Origin: Pseudonocardia sp. TRM90224
GTDB taxonomy: Bacteria > Actinomycetota > Actinomycetes > Mycobacteriales > Pseudonocardiaceae
Assembly (NCBI RefSeq): GCF_021245725.1
Contig: NZ_JAJGSX010000019.1
Location: forward strand, 1-64,000
Reading direction: 5' to 3'
Length of the DNA: 64,000 nucleotides
Shown here: one piece after another, positions 17,206 to 24,843 of the stretch
Position numbering within the stretch: the stretch's first letter is position 1
Layout: the number at the start of each line of letters is the position of its first letter
The notes under the pieces: model-generated
Told to the model about the DNA's origin: nothing
What the model saw: the letters and a program-made list of their open reading frames with translations, nothing else
Database searches by the model: none
Made by a program: the position numbers and the translations under genes

Positions 17206-17230
17206 TTACATCGTTGGAGCAACGTTGTAA
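17206..17230. promoter_or_regulatory. 25-bp operator dyad between ytfQ and lacI-type gene
   Basis: Arms TTACATCGTTG and CAACGTTGTAA flank a central GAG with one mismatch. The right arm also contains the CG-centred palindrome CAACGTTG typical of LacI-family sites. It is 75 bases from the ytfQ start and 66 from the regulator start, so one site could control both directions. Confidence 0.6.
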
Positions 17231-17296
17231 AGGCAAGTGCGTGCTAGCTACACTCCCGCCCCACGCCGGTGCGGCGCTCGCCAAGAGAGGAATCGC

Positions 17297-18307
17297 ATGG
17301 CCGTCACGCTGAAGGACGTCGCCGCGCTCGCCGGCGTGTCGGTGAAGACCGTTTCGAACGTCGTGAACGGATACAGCTTCGTCAAGCCGGCCAACCGCAA
17401 GCTCGTCGAGGACGCGCTGGTCGCCACCGGCTACCGGCCCAACATCGGCGCGCGCAACCTGCGCCGCGGCCGCACTGGGTTCTTCGCGCTGATGGTCCCC
17501 GAGCTGGGCATCCCGTACTTCGGCGAGCTGGCCGCGATGATCATCACGGCGGCCCACGAGCGCGACCGCAACGTGCTGATCGAGCAGACGTGGGGCCAGC
17601 GCGACCTCGAACGGTCGACGCTCGCGTCGCTCGGCCCGCACCTCGTCGACGGCGCGATCCTCAGCCCGGAGGCCCTGGAGGCGGAGGACTTCGCGCTGCT
17701 CGGGCCCGACGTGCCGGTGCTGATGGTGGGTGAGCACGCCGTCGAGGCGCGGCTGGACCGGGTCGCCATCGACAACGTGCTCGCCGCGCGCACCGCCGTC
17801 GAGCACCTCGTGCGGCTGGGCCGGCGCCGGATCGCGTGCATCGGTGAGAACCCGCGCCGCGGCACGTCCGCGATGCGGCTGCAGGGCTACCGCGAGGCGC
17901 TCGCCGACGCCGGGATGCCGGCCGATGCCGAGCTGGTCGCGCCTGCGGTCAACTACCACCGCCGCGACGGCGCCGAGGCGATGCGTGCACTGCTGGAGCT
18001 GCCCGACCCGCCCGACGCGGTGTTCTGCTTCAACGACATGCTCGCCGTCGGCGCCCTGCGCGCGGCGGCCGAACGTGGGGTGCAGGTGCCCGCCGACCTC
18101 GCCGTCGTCGGGTTCGACGGGAGCGAGGAAGGCGCCTACTCGACCCCGACGCTCACCTCGATCGCGCCGGACAAGGCCGCCATCGCCGAGCGCGCCGTCG
18201 AGCGGCTCACGACACGCATCGACACCGGGCTGCCGCACGAGTCGGCGTTCATCCAGACGCCGTTCGTGCTGGAGGTGCGGGAGAGCACGGCCGGGCGGCG
18301 GGCCTGA
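17297..18307 (+). CDS. LacI-family transcriptional regulator of the sugar importer
   Basis: 336 residues; ATG at 17297 with GAGAGG 6 bases before it. The N-terminal helix-turn-helix reads TLKDVAALAGVSVKTVSNVVNG, with the hinge helix ending at GARNLRRGRTG. The rest is the periplasmic-binding-protein-like sugar sensor with FCFNDMLAVGALRAA and DLAVVGFDGSEE. It is divergent from the binding-protein gene and surely controls it and itself through the dyad at 17206-17230, with the imported sugar or a derivative as inducer (inference from the family). Confidence 0.9.
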   Translation: MAVTLKDVAALAGVSVKTVSNVVNGYSFVKPANRKLVEDALVATGYRPNIGARNLRRGRTGFFALMVPELGIPYFGELAAMIITAAHERDRNVLIEQTWGQRDLERSTLASLGPHLVDGAILSPEALEAEDFALLGPDVPVLMVGEHAVEARLDRVAIDNVLAARTAVEHLVRLGRRRIACIGENPRRGTSAMRLQGYREALADAGMPADAELVAPAVNYHRRDGAEAMRALLELPDPPDAVFCFNDMLAVGALRAAAERGVQVPADLAVVGFDGSEEGAYSTPTLTSIAPDKAAIAERAVERLTTRIDTGLPHESAFIQTPFVLEVRESTAGRRA

Positions 18308-18333
18308 GGTGGTGGCGCTCCCGGCTCCGCCGG

Positions 18334-18393
18334 GAGGGCAGGAAAGCCACTTTCAGGCCCCTGTGAGGGCAGGAAAGTGGCTTTCCTGCCCTC
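18334..18393. repeat. palindromic intergenic element, family 1 copy b
   Basis: Perfect 17-bp inverted arms: GAGGGCAGGAAAGCCAC at 18334-18350 and its complement at 18377-18393. The right half also folds on itself (AGGAAAGTGGCTTTCCT). It lies just after the lacI-type stop and before the AraC gene, both on the plus strand, where it could end transcription. Its arms are identical to those of copy e at 48398. Confidence 0.85.
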
Positions 18394-18425
18394 CCCGCCC
18401 CCGTCGGAACAGCGATGATGACAGC

Positions 18426-18827
18426 GTGCACCGTCCGGCGATCCCGCTCTCGCGGCACCTGCTGCGCGTGCGCGATCTGATCGACCGCGCCTACGCGGAG
18501 CAGCTCGACATCGCCGCGCTCGCCCGCAGCGCCGCGGTCTCGCCCGCCTACTTCAGCCGCAGCTTCAAGGCCGCGTTCGGCGAGACGCCGCACCAGTACG
18601 TCATGAGCAGGCGGATGGAGCGGGCGAAGGCGTTGCTGCGGGCCGGCGAGCTGTCGGTCACCGACGTCTGCATGGCCGTCGGGTTCAGCAGCCTCGGATC
18701 GTTCAGCACGCAGTTCCGCCGGTTCGTCGGCGAGAGCCCGAGCACCTACCGCGCGCGCGACGGGCACGCCGACCTCGCGCTGCTCCCCGGCTGCTACGTG
18801 CGCCGGTGGACCCGCCCGCTCGGCTGA
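18426..18827 (+). CDS. AraC-family regulator, DNA-binding domain only
   Basis: 133 residues from the GTG at 18426. Practically the whole protein is the double helix-turn-helix of AraC/XylS. First helix pair: LDIAALARSAAVSPAYFSRS. Second: LSVTDVCMAVGFSSLGSFST, ending FRRFVGESPSTYR. There is no sensor domain, so it may act constitutively or respond through other factors. Stand-alone AraC DNA-binding proteins of this type often precede small-enzyme genes such as the hydrolase and VOC genes downstream (75-base gap), which are candidate targets. Confidence 0.82.
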   Translation: MHRPAIPLSRHLLRVRDLIDRAYAEQLDIAALARSAAVSPAYFSRSFKAAFGETPHQYVMSRRMERAKALLRAGELSVTDVCMAVGFSSLGSFSTQFRRFVGESPSTYRARDGHADLALLPGCYVRRWTRPLG

Positions 18828-18902
18828 TCAGTTTTCGAGAAGCATCCGCCCCACCTGCGGCAATAGCGTCCTGCTCAGCAGATCGAGCGAAGGAGCGAGG
18901 AC

Positions 18903-19679
18903 ATGCGAACGGTGCTTTCACAGGACGGGACGACCATCGCGTTCGACCAGATCGGGGCCGGCCCGCCGCTGGTGCTGGTGGCGGGGGCGTCGTGCGACCG
19001 CGGCGTCGACGCGCCGATCGCCCAGGGGCTCGCCGAGCACTTCACGGTGCTCAACTACGACCGTCGGGGACGCGGCGACAGCGGCAACACGCTGCCGTTC
19101 GCCGTCGAGCGGGAGATCGAGGACATCGCGGCACTCCTGGACGCCGCCGGCGGCTCGGCCGTCGTGCTCGGGCTCTCGTCCGGTGCGGCACTGGCCGCGC
19201 ACGCCGCCACGGCCGGGCTGCCGATCAGCGCGCTCGTGCTGTGGGAGCCGCCCTTCGTGCTCGATCCCGACAGCGCGCGGGAGACGAAGGAGTACACGCA
19301 GCAACTGCACACGCTGCTGGCGCAAGGGCGGTACGGCGACGCCGTCGAGCACTTCATGCGGCGGGTCGGACTGCCCGACGAGATGATCGAAGGCATGCGG
19401 CACTCGCCGTATTGGGCGCTCGGCGAACGGCTCGCGCCGACCCTCGCCTACGACGCCGCCGTGATGGGCGACGCAACCGTCCCGACCGACCTGTTCGCAA
19501 CCATCTCCGCCCCGACTCTGCTCTTGGCGGGCTCGTCCAGCCCCGCGTGGATGCGCGAAGCGGCGCAGGCCGTTGCAGGCGTGATCCCCGGCGCGCAGTT
19601 CGATGTGCTCGAAGGGCAGGACCACAACGTCGCGGGCGACGTGCTTGCGCCGGCCGTCCGCGATTTCCTGACCGGCTGA
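18903..19679 (+). CDS. alpha/beta hydrolase
   Basis: 258 residues. Oxyanion region GPPLVLVAGASCDRG, the DRRGRGDSG segment, nucleophile elbow GLSSGA (Ser near 97) and a terminal GQDHNV holding the catalytic His. The acid probably lies after LLLAGSSSP. Canonical single-domain fold close to haloperoxidase/esterase-type hydrolases. A start with AAGGAGCGAGG just upstream. The AraC gene precedes it and a VOC gene follows after 53 bases on the same strand. Confidence 0.85.
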   Translation: MRTVLSQDGTTIAFDQIGAGPPLVLVAGASCDRGVDAPIAQGLAEHFTVLNYDRRGRGDSGNTLPFAVEREIEDIAALLDAAGGSAVVLGLSSGAALAAHAATAGLPISALVLWEPPFVLDPDSARETKEYTQQLHTLLAQGRYGDAVEHFMRRVGLPDEMIEGMRHSPYWALGERLAPTLAYDAAVMGDATVPTDLFATISAPTLLLAGSSSPAWMREAAQAVAGVIPGAQFDVLEGQDHNVAGDVLAPAVRDFLTG

Positions 19680-19732
19680 GACCCGTGTGCCTCGGGTTCC
19701 CGGCCTCGCTGGCTCTGAACGGAGGAGATCCC

Positions 19733-20155
19733 ATGATCACCGGATTTGCGCTGGTGTGCGTGAACGTGCTCGACCTCGACGAGGCGAAGGACTTCTACGT
19801 CGGGAAGCTCGGTTTCGAGGTCAGCATCGACATGGTGCGCGACGGGTTCCGCTGGCTCGTCGTCTATCCGCCGGCCCAGCCGGAGACGCCGCTGATGCTG
19901 GTGGTCCCCGGGCCGCCGGTGACCGACGAGGCCACGGGCGAGCAGATGCGCTCGCTCGTCGCGACCGGCCTGCTCGGGCCGGGCGCGATGCGCACCGACG
20001 ACTGCTGGGCGACGTACAAGGACCTGGCCGCGAAGGGCGTCGAGTTCATCGAGGAACCGGAGGAGCGGTTCTACGGGATCGACGCCGCCTTCCGCGACCC
20101 GTTCGGCAACCACTGGCGGCTCACGCAGCCGAAGGAGGCGCCGCTGCCCTCCTGA
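19733..20155 (+). CDS. VOC (glyoxalase/bleomycin-resistance) superfamily protein
   Basis: 140 residues. N-terminal beta-alpha-beta unit LVCVNVLDLDEAKDFYVGKL followed by LGFEVSIDMV. The second module ends with GIDAAFRDPFGNHWRLTQP, where DPFGNHW is the family signature. GGAGGA lies close before the ATG. Such proteins are small metal-dependent lyases, isomerases, dioxygenases or binding proteins; no substrate can be named. Confidence 0.87.
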   Translation: MITGFALVCVNVLDLDEAKDFYVGKLGFEVSIDMVRDGFRWLVVYPPAQPETPLMLVVPGPPVTDEATGEQMRSLVATGLLGPGAMRTDDCWATYKDLAAKGVEFIEEPEERFYGIDAAFRDPFGNHWRLTQPKEAPLPS

Positions 20156-20169
20156 GGGCGCACGGCAGG

Positions 20170-20222
20170 GTCAGGAAAGCCACTTTCATGCAACGTCGTT
20201 GCATGAAAGTGGCTTTCCTGAC
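20170..20222. repeat. palindromic intergenic element, family 1 copy c
   Basis: The most perfect copy: 25-bp inverted arms at 20170-20194 and 20198-20222 separated by only three bases, with the GGAAAGCCACTTTC core in the middle of the stem. It lies just after the VOC gene and about 40 bases before the ECF42 promoter, a natural place for a terminator insulating the two units. Confidence 0.9.
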
Positions 20223-20261
20223 CTCCCCCGGCCACCGAGCGCACAATTGGCCCCCGACTCG

Positions 20262-20288
20262 TGTCCGGGTTCGACCACCGGCTCCGTC
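20262..20288 (+). promoter_or_regulatory. candidate ECF42 promoter of module 1
   Basis: TGTCCG (20262-20267) and CGTC (20285-20288) separated by 17 bases. This is close to the TGTCGA / CGTC pattern reported for ECF42 promoters in Streptomyces venezuelae. The DGPF gene starts 35 bases beyond the -10 element. A matching arrangement precedes module 2. Confidence 0.5.
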
Positions 20289-20323
20289 GTCTCCTGTGCA
20301 ACGACCGACAGAAGGGACCAGCC

Positions 20324-20746
20324 GTGAAGTACATGATCATGCTCTACGGATCGCAGCAGGACATCGACGCGCTGACCGCCCACGGCGCCCCGGACCAGGT
20401 GTGGACCGCGGAGGCTGCCGCGAAGCTGCACGAGTTCATGGGTGCGTGGAACCAGGCGCTCGTCGACTCCGGCGAGTTCGTCGAGGCCCGCGGGCTGAGC
20501 GCACCGGCGCACGCACGCCGGGTGACCCTGCGCGGGGGTGTGCCCGTCGTGACCGACGGGCCCTACCCGGAGACGGAGGAGGTGCTCGTCGGCTACACGA
20601 TCGTCGAGTGCGAGAGCTTCGACCGCGCGACCGACATCGCGGCGCAGCTGGCGAACGAGCCGCATCCCGAGGGCGCGAAGTTCACCCACGAGCTGTACGT
20701 CGACATCCGTCCGATCGCCGAGGGTGCTCCCGAGTTCGAGGAGTGA
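20324..20746 (+). CDS. YCII/DGPF-domain protein, ECF42 module 1
   Basis: 140 residues. The DGPF signature appears as VVTDGPYPETEEVLVGYTIVE, preceded by MKYMIMLYGSQQDIDAL at the start, a typical layout for this family. GTG at 20324 with GAAGGGA before it. DGPF proteins are the conserved genomic partners of ECF42 sigma factors, and here the stop overlaps the sigma-factor GTG as GTGA. Their biochemical role is unknown; they may be downstream effectors rather than anti-sigma factors because they lack a membrane or ZAS domain. Confidence 0.88.
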   Translation: MKYMIMLYGSQQDIDALTAHGAPDQVWTAEAAAKLHEFMGAWNQALVDSGEFVEARGLSAPAHARRVTLRGGVPVVTDGPYPETEEVLVGYTIVECESFDRATDIAAQLANEPHPEGAKFTHELYVDIRPIAEGAPEFEE

Positions 20747-21966
20747 ACCGCGAGACGTCCGTCGAGCACCTGCTGCGCCGTCTGGCGCCGCAGGTGCTCG
20801 GTGCGGTCGTGCGGCGGTACGGGCACTTCGACTCCGCCGAGGACGCCACCCAGGAGGCGCTGCTCGCCGCCGCGACCCACTGGCCCGTCGACGGCGTGCC
20901 GGACGACCCGCGTGCGTGGCTGATCACCGTCGCCTCCCGGCGGCTCACCGACCTGCTTCGCAGCGAGCAGGCGCGGCGCCGTCGCGAGGACACCGTCACG
21001 CAGTGGACGCTCCCGGAGAACCGGCTCGCACCGCCCGCCGACCGGCCGGTGGCGCAGGACGACACCCTCGTCCTGCTGTTCCTGTGCTGCCACCCCGCGC
21101 TCTCCCCCGCGTCGCAGATCGCGCTGACCCTCCGGGCGGTCGGCGGACTCACGACGGCGCAGATCGCGCGCTCGTTCCTGGTGCCGGAAGCAACGATGAC
21201 CCGGCGCGTCACCAGGGCGAAGCAGGCGGTGAAGGACAGCGGCGTGCCGTTCCGGATGCCGCCTGCCGAGGAGCGGGAGGCACGGCTCGGGGCCGTGCTG
21301 CACGTCCTCTACCTGATCTTCACGGAGGGCTACACGAGCCTCGATCGCGCCGAGCTGTGCGCCGAGGCGATCCGGCTGGCCCGCACGCTGCACCGACTGC
21401 TGCCCGGTGACGGCGAGGCGGCCGGCCTGCTCGCGCTCATGCTGCTCACCGACGCGCGCCGGGCGGCGCGGATCGGCCCCGCGGGCGAGCTCGTGCCGAT
21501 GGCCGAGCAGGACCGCGGTCGCTGGGACGGCGCGGCCATCGAGGAAGGGATCGCACTGATCTCCGCGGTACTCCCGCACGGCACGACCGGGCCGTACCAG
21601 CTGCAGGCCGCGATCGCCGCCGTGCACGACGAGGCGCCGACCGCCGACGCGACCGACTGGCCGCAGATCCGCGCGCTTTACGAGGTGCTGCGCAGCATCA
21701 GCGACAACCCGGTGGTCGCGCTCAACCACGCCGTCGCCGTCGCGATGGTCGACGGCCCCGCCGCCGGGTTGGCGCTGCTCGACGGGCTGGCCGGCGACCA
21801 GCGGCTCGCCGGCGGGCACCGGCTGCACGCCGCACGCGCGCACCTGCTCGAACGTTCCGGCGCGCACGCGGCCGCGCAGGACGCCTACCGCGCCGCCGCG
21901 CGGCTGACGACGAGCCTGCGACACCAGCGCTTCCTCAACGAAAGAGCGGCGCGCCTCGACGCCTGA
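20743..21966 (+). CDS. ECF42-family RNA polymerase sigma factor with C-terminal extension, module 1
   Basis: 407 residues. Sigma region 2 (residues about 5-75: HLLRRLAPQVLGAVVRRYGHFDSAEDATQEALLAA) and region 4 (ALTLRAVGGLTTAQIARSFL then MTRRVTRAKQ) are followed by about 200 residues of helical, TPR-like extension (AELCAEAIRLARTLHRLLPGD, NPVVALNHAVAVAMVDGP). That extension defines the SigJ-like/ECF42 group and is thought to be needed for activity. No anti-sigma gene is present. Translationally coupled to the DGPF gene upstream. A second copy of the same system lies at 24843-26443. Confidence 0.9.
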   Translation: MNRETSVEHLLRRLAPQVLGAVVRRYGHFDSAEDATQEALLAAATHWPVDGVPDDPRAWLITVASRRLTDLLRSEQARRRREDTVTQWTLPENRLAPPADRPVAQDDTLVLLFLCCHPALSPASQIALTLRAVGGLTTAQIARSFLVPEATMTRRVTRAKQAVKDSGVPFRMPPAEEREARLGAVLHVLYLIFTEGYTSLDRAELCAEAIRLARTLHRLLPGDGEAAGLLALMLLTDARRAARIGPAGELVPMAEQDRGRWDGAAIEEGIALISAVLPHGTTGPYQLQAAIAAVHDEAPTADATDWPQIRALYEVLRSISDNPVVALNHAVAVAMVDGPAAGLALLDGLAGDQRLAGGHRLHAARAHLLERSGAHAAAQDAYRAAARLTTSLRHQRFLNERAARLDA

Positions 21967-21972
21967 CGCTGG

Positions 21973-21978
21973 TACTTT
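21973..21978 (+). promoter_or_regulatory. -10 element (TACTTT) of the trpS leader transcript
   Basis: TACTTT lies 7 bases from the A of the leader-peptide ATG at 21985. The transcript may therefore begin on that A, giving a leaderless leader peptide. No strong -35 is evident; the box falls within the 3' end of the sigma-factor gene. Confidence 0.45.
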
Positions 21979-21984
21979 CGTGGC

Positions 21985-22026
21985 ATGCGGATGACCGGTG
22001 CACCTCTCGGCTGGTGGCGCCCCTGA
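21985..22026 (+). CDS. trpS leader peptide (MRMTGAPLGWWRP)
   Basis: A 13-codon open frame from ATG 21985 to TGA 22024-22026 with two consecutive TGG codons at 22012-22017. A second in-frame ATG at 21991 would give 11 residues. It lies 134 bases before trpS and just before segments that can form mutually exclusive hairpins. This layout is that of ribosome-mediated attenuation: when tryptophanyl-tRNA is scarce the ribosome stalls on the Trp pair and favours read-through into trpS. The established precedent is Trp leader peptides in front of trp and trpS genes in Streptomyces. Confidence 0.75.
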   Translation: MRMTGAPLGWWRP

Positions 22027-22027
22027 C

Positions 22028-22098
22028 GGGCGGCACCACACATCCGCGTCTCGATCCACTGCTCGATCCACCACGCGGCCGCCCCCACCGGGCGGCCG
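22028..22098 (+). terminator. trpS attenuator: antiterminator and terminator stems
   Basis: Segment 2, GGGCGGC (22028-22034), is perfectly complementary to segment 3, GCCGCCC (22078-22084). Segment 3 within CGGCCGCCC (22076-22084) also pairs perfectly with segment 4, GGGCGGCCG (22090-22098), around the loop CCACC, forming a 9-bp GC stem. Segment 2 begins 11 bases after the last Trp codon, so a stalled ribosome would leave 2:3 free to form. No U-tract follows, as is usual in actinobacteria. Confidence 0.7.
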
Positions 22099-22159
22099 TT
22101 CGCGTTCGCGCACCTTCGCCCGGCCCGGGGCGGCTCCTGCACCACCAGGGAGCACCTCC

Positions 22160-23152
22160 ATGTCCGCACGAACCACTCGCCGGCTGACCGGGTTCACCCC
22201 CTCCGGCAGCCTGCACCTCGGCAACTACGTCGGCGCGATCCGCCCGATCGTCGAGCGCCAGCACACCGCCGACACCGTCGTCTTCGTCTCCGACCTGCAC
22301 GCGTTGACGCTCGACCACGACCCCGCCGAGGTCCGACGGCGCACGACCGAGTTCGCGACGCTGCTGCTCGCGGCGGGCGCCGACCCCGACGCGTGCCTGT
22401 TCCTCGTGCAGTCGCACGTCCCGCAGCACACCGAGCTGCACTACCTGCTCGAATGCGCCACCGGCTTCGGCGAGGCCCAACGCATGATCCAGTTCAAGGA
22501 GAAGGCCGGGCAGCAGCAGCACGTGCGCATGTCGCTGCTGACGTACCCGATCCTGATGGCGGCCGACATCCTGATCTACGACACCGACGAGGTGCCGGTC
22601 GGGGCCGACCAGCGCCAGCACGTCGAGCTCGCGCGGGACATCGCCGCGCGGTTCAACAGCCGCTACGGCGAGACGTTCACGTTGCCGACCGCGGTGAACC
22701 CGCCCGTCGCCGCGCGGATCATGGACCTGGCGACGCCGACGGCGAAGATGAGCAAGTCGACGGCTTCGGCGGCCGGGTCGCTGCGGCTGCTCGACGAGCC
22801 CGCCGTACTGCGCCGGAAGGTCATGCGGGCGGTCACCGACGACTCCGGCGAGGTCGTGTTCGACCCGGAGCGGCGGCCGGGCGTCTCGAACCTGCTGGCC
22901 GTGCTGGGCGCGTGCACCGGCGCGGACCCGCACGGGCTGGCGCGGTCGTTCGACCGGTACGGCGAGCTGAAGGCCGCGGTCGCCGATGCCGTCGTCGACG
23001 TGGTCGAGCCGGTGCGGCAGCGCTGTCTCGAGCTGGCGGAGAAGCCCGATCTCGTCCGCGACGTGCTGCGCGCGGGTGCGCAACGGGCGCGGGAGCTGGC
23101 CGGCGCGAAGGTTGCGCTGGCTCGCGAGGCGATCGGGCTGCTGCCGGCATGA
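22160..23152 (+). CDS. trpS: tryptophanyl-tRNA synthetase
   Basis: 330 residues, the normal bacterial length. Class I signatures: TPSGSLHLGNY (HIGH equivalent, about 13-23) and AKMSKST (KMSKS, about 194-200). MAADILIYDTDEVPVGADQRQH is the conserved Trp/adenylate pocket. It charges tRNA-Trp in the cytoplasm. The ATG at 22160 follows AGGGAGCACCTCC. The Trp-Trp leader and attenuator upstream imply that expression rises when charged tRNA-Trp falls. Streptomyces species may carry an auxiliary, indolmycin-resistant TrpRS regulated this way; whether this is that type or the housekeeping enzyme cannot be decided from the window. Confidence 0.95.
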   Translation: MSARTTRRLTGFTPSGSLHLGNYVGAIRPIVERQHTADTVVFVSDLHALTLDHDPAEVRRRTTEFATLLLAAGADPDACLFLVQSHVPQHTELHYLLECATGFGEAQRMIQFKEKAGQQQHVRMSLLTYPILMAADILIYDTDEVPVGADQRQHVELARDIAARFNSRYGETFTLPTAVNPPVAARIMDLATPTAKMSKSTASAAGSLRLLDEPAVLRRKVMRAVTDDSGEVVFDPERRPGVSNLLAVLGACTGADPHGLARSFDRYGELKAAVADAVVDVVEPVRQRCLELAEKPDLVRDVLRAGAQRARELAGAKVALAREAIGLLPA

Positions 23153-23198
23153 CCGGCCAATTCACAGGCGTCGGGCGGCGGCTGGCAGCATCCGCCGC

Positions 23199-24029
23199 AT
23201 GCCCGACGACGGTCTCCGGTACGGCCTCTACCTGCCCCCGTTCGGGCCGTTCGGCGACCCGGCCGGGCTCGTCGATCTCGCGGTCCGCGCGGAGGCGGCG
23301 GGTTGGGACGGGCTGTTCCTGTGGGACCACGTCGTCACGACGGCCCTGCCGATCGTCGACTCGTGGTCGGTGCTCGCCGCGATCACGCAGGCCACCAGTC
23401 GCATCACGATCGGTCCGATGGTCACCCCACTGCCCCGGCGACGGCCGTGGGTAGTCGCCCGGCAGGCCTCGACGGTGAGCCGCCTCTCCGGTGGGCGGCT
23501 CGTGCTCGGCGTCGGCCTCGGATCCGACGAGTCGGGCGACTTCAGCCGCTTCGGCGAGCCGGCCGCCGTCGCCGAGCGCGCTGTGTTGCTCGACGAGGGG
23601 ATCGGGCTGGTCAAGGCGATGTGGTCAGGGGCTCCTGGTCGGCACCGCGGCCGCTACGACGTCGAACTGGCCGCCGCGCCGCCGGAACCGCACCCGATCC
23701 CGATCTGGTGCGGCAGCAGCGTGCCGAGCGCCTCCGGCGCGCGCCGGGCGGCAGGGTGCGACGGGATCTTCCCCAACCCCGAGGACCACGTGCTCACGCC
23801 GGACGAGGTGGCGACCGCCGTCGCGGCCGTGCACGCCGCCGGTCGCCCGGCCGGATCGCCGCTCGACGTCGCGGTACGGGGCAACGCCAGCCCCGCGTGG
23901 AACGAGCCGATCGACGTCGACCTCGCCGGGCTCGTCGAGGCCGGCATGACGTGGTGGCTGGAGTCGCTGATCCACTTCGACCCGCTCGAGCTGTCGCTGG
24001 CGGTCGTCGACGCCGGCCCGCCCCGCTGA
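23199..24029 (+). CDS. LLM-class flavin-dependent oxidoreductase
   Basis: 276 residues of the bacterial luciferase-like monooxygenase fold. N-terminal strand LRYGLYLPPFGPFGDP, then WDGLFLWDHVVTTALPIVDS, ITIGPMVTPLPRRRPWVVARQ and SGGRLVLGVGLGSDES, all family landmarks. The cofactor could be FMN or F420; many actinobacterial members use F420. It follows trpS by 46 bases but has no obvious functional link with it. The next gene starts 94 bases downstream behind its own predicted ECF42 promoter. Confidence 0.87.
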   Translation: MPDDGLRYGLYLPPFGPFGDPAGLVDLAVRAEAAGWDGLFLWDHVVTTALPIVDSWSVLAAITQATSRITIGPMVTPLPRRRPWVVARQASTVSRLSGGRLVLGVGLGSDESGDFSRFGEPAAVAERAVLLDEGIGLVKAMWSGAPGRHRGRYDVELAAAPPEPHPIPIWCGSSVPSASGARRAAGCDGIFPNPEDHVLTPDEVATAVAAVHAAGRPAGSPLDVAVRGNASPAWNEPIDVDLAGLVEAGMTWWLESLIHFDPLELSLAVVDAGPPR

Positions 24030-24046
24030 GATTTTTCTGCCGGGGT

Positions 24047-24073
24047 TGTCGATTCCCGTCGGTGTGGCGTGTC
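24047..24073 (+). promoter_or_regulatory. candidate ECF42 promoter of module 2
   Basis: TGTCGA at 24047-24052 is an exact match to the -35 motif described for ECF42. TGTC at 24070-24073, after 17 bases, stands where CGTC is expected. It precedes the SRPBCC gene by about 50 bases, so SRPBCC, DGPF and sigma factor would form one autoregulated operon. Spacing is identical to the module 1 promoter. Confidence 0.5.
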
Positions 24074-24123
24074 GGCCCAGTAGAAGGCCCGGTAGAAGGG
24101 TCGACGACAACACGGAGGCTGAG

Positions 24124-24843
24124 ATGGCCGAGAAGTTCGAGATCCGGTGGGACAGGCAGCTCGCGGCGACACCGCGGGAGGTGTGGACGGCGATCACCGA
24201 GCGGTCCGACGGATGGCTGTGGCCGATCGAGTTCGAACCGCGGGAGGGCGGCACGGAACACGGGCTCGGCGGACAGCCCGGCACCGTCACGGTGTGGGAG
24301 CCCGAGCAGCACTTCACCACCAGCTCGGCGGAGCCGGACGGCACCAACGAGCTCGACTACGTGCTCGAACCGCGCAACGGCGGCACGTACCTGCGCTACA
24401 CGCACCGCGGGGTGTTCGCCACCGACTTCGAGACGAACCTCGACGCCTGCAAGCAGCACACCGACTTCTACTACCACTCGCTCGGCGAGTACGTGCGCCA
24501 CTTCGCGGGGCGCAGCGCCACGTACGTCGCGGCGGACGGGCCGGAGTCGTCGGCGCAGGGCGGGTTCGCCGAGATGCGGCGGGCACTGGGCGTCCCGGAC
24601 GGTGCCGCCGTCGGCGACACCGTGCGGCTGACCCCCGAGGGCATGGAACCGATCGACGGTGTGGTCGACTACGCCACGCCCGTCTTCCTCGGCGTGCGCA
24701 GCGCGAACGCGCTCTACCGTTTCTACGGCCGCGACCACTGGGGGTGGCCGGCCGGTGTCGCGCACCACCTGTACGACGGCACCGACGGCAAGGGCTGGTC
24801 GCAGTGGCTGGCCGGCGTCTTCGCCGACGGGAGGATGGCGTGA
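24124..24843 (+). CDS. SRPBCC/AHSA1-like protein, ECF42 module 2
   Basis: 239 residues. N-terminal START-like domain: FEIRWDRQLAATPREVWTAI, SDGWLWPIEFEPREGG, then YVLEPRNGGTYLRYTHRGVF, with a further 80-residue C-terminal part (ALGVPDGAAVGDTVRLTPEG ... FYGRDHWGWPAGVAHH). Its stop overlaps the start of the DGPF gene by one base (TGATG), so it is the first gene of the ECF42 module 2 operon. SRPBCC genes are among the recurrent partners of such sigma factors. The ligand is unknown. Confidence 0.82.
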   Translation: MAEKFEIRWDRQLAATPREVWTAITERSDGWLWPIEFEPREGGTEHGLGGQPGTVTVWEPEQHFTTSSAEPDGTNELDYVLEPRNGGTYLRYTHRGVFATDFETNLDACKQHTDFYYHSLGEYVRHFAGRSATYVAADGPESSAQGGFAEMRRALGVPDGAAVGDTVRLTPEGMEPIDGVVDYATPVFLGVRSANALYRFYGRDHWGWPAGVAHHLYDGTDGKGWSQWLAGVFADGRMA

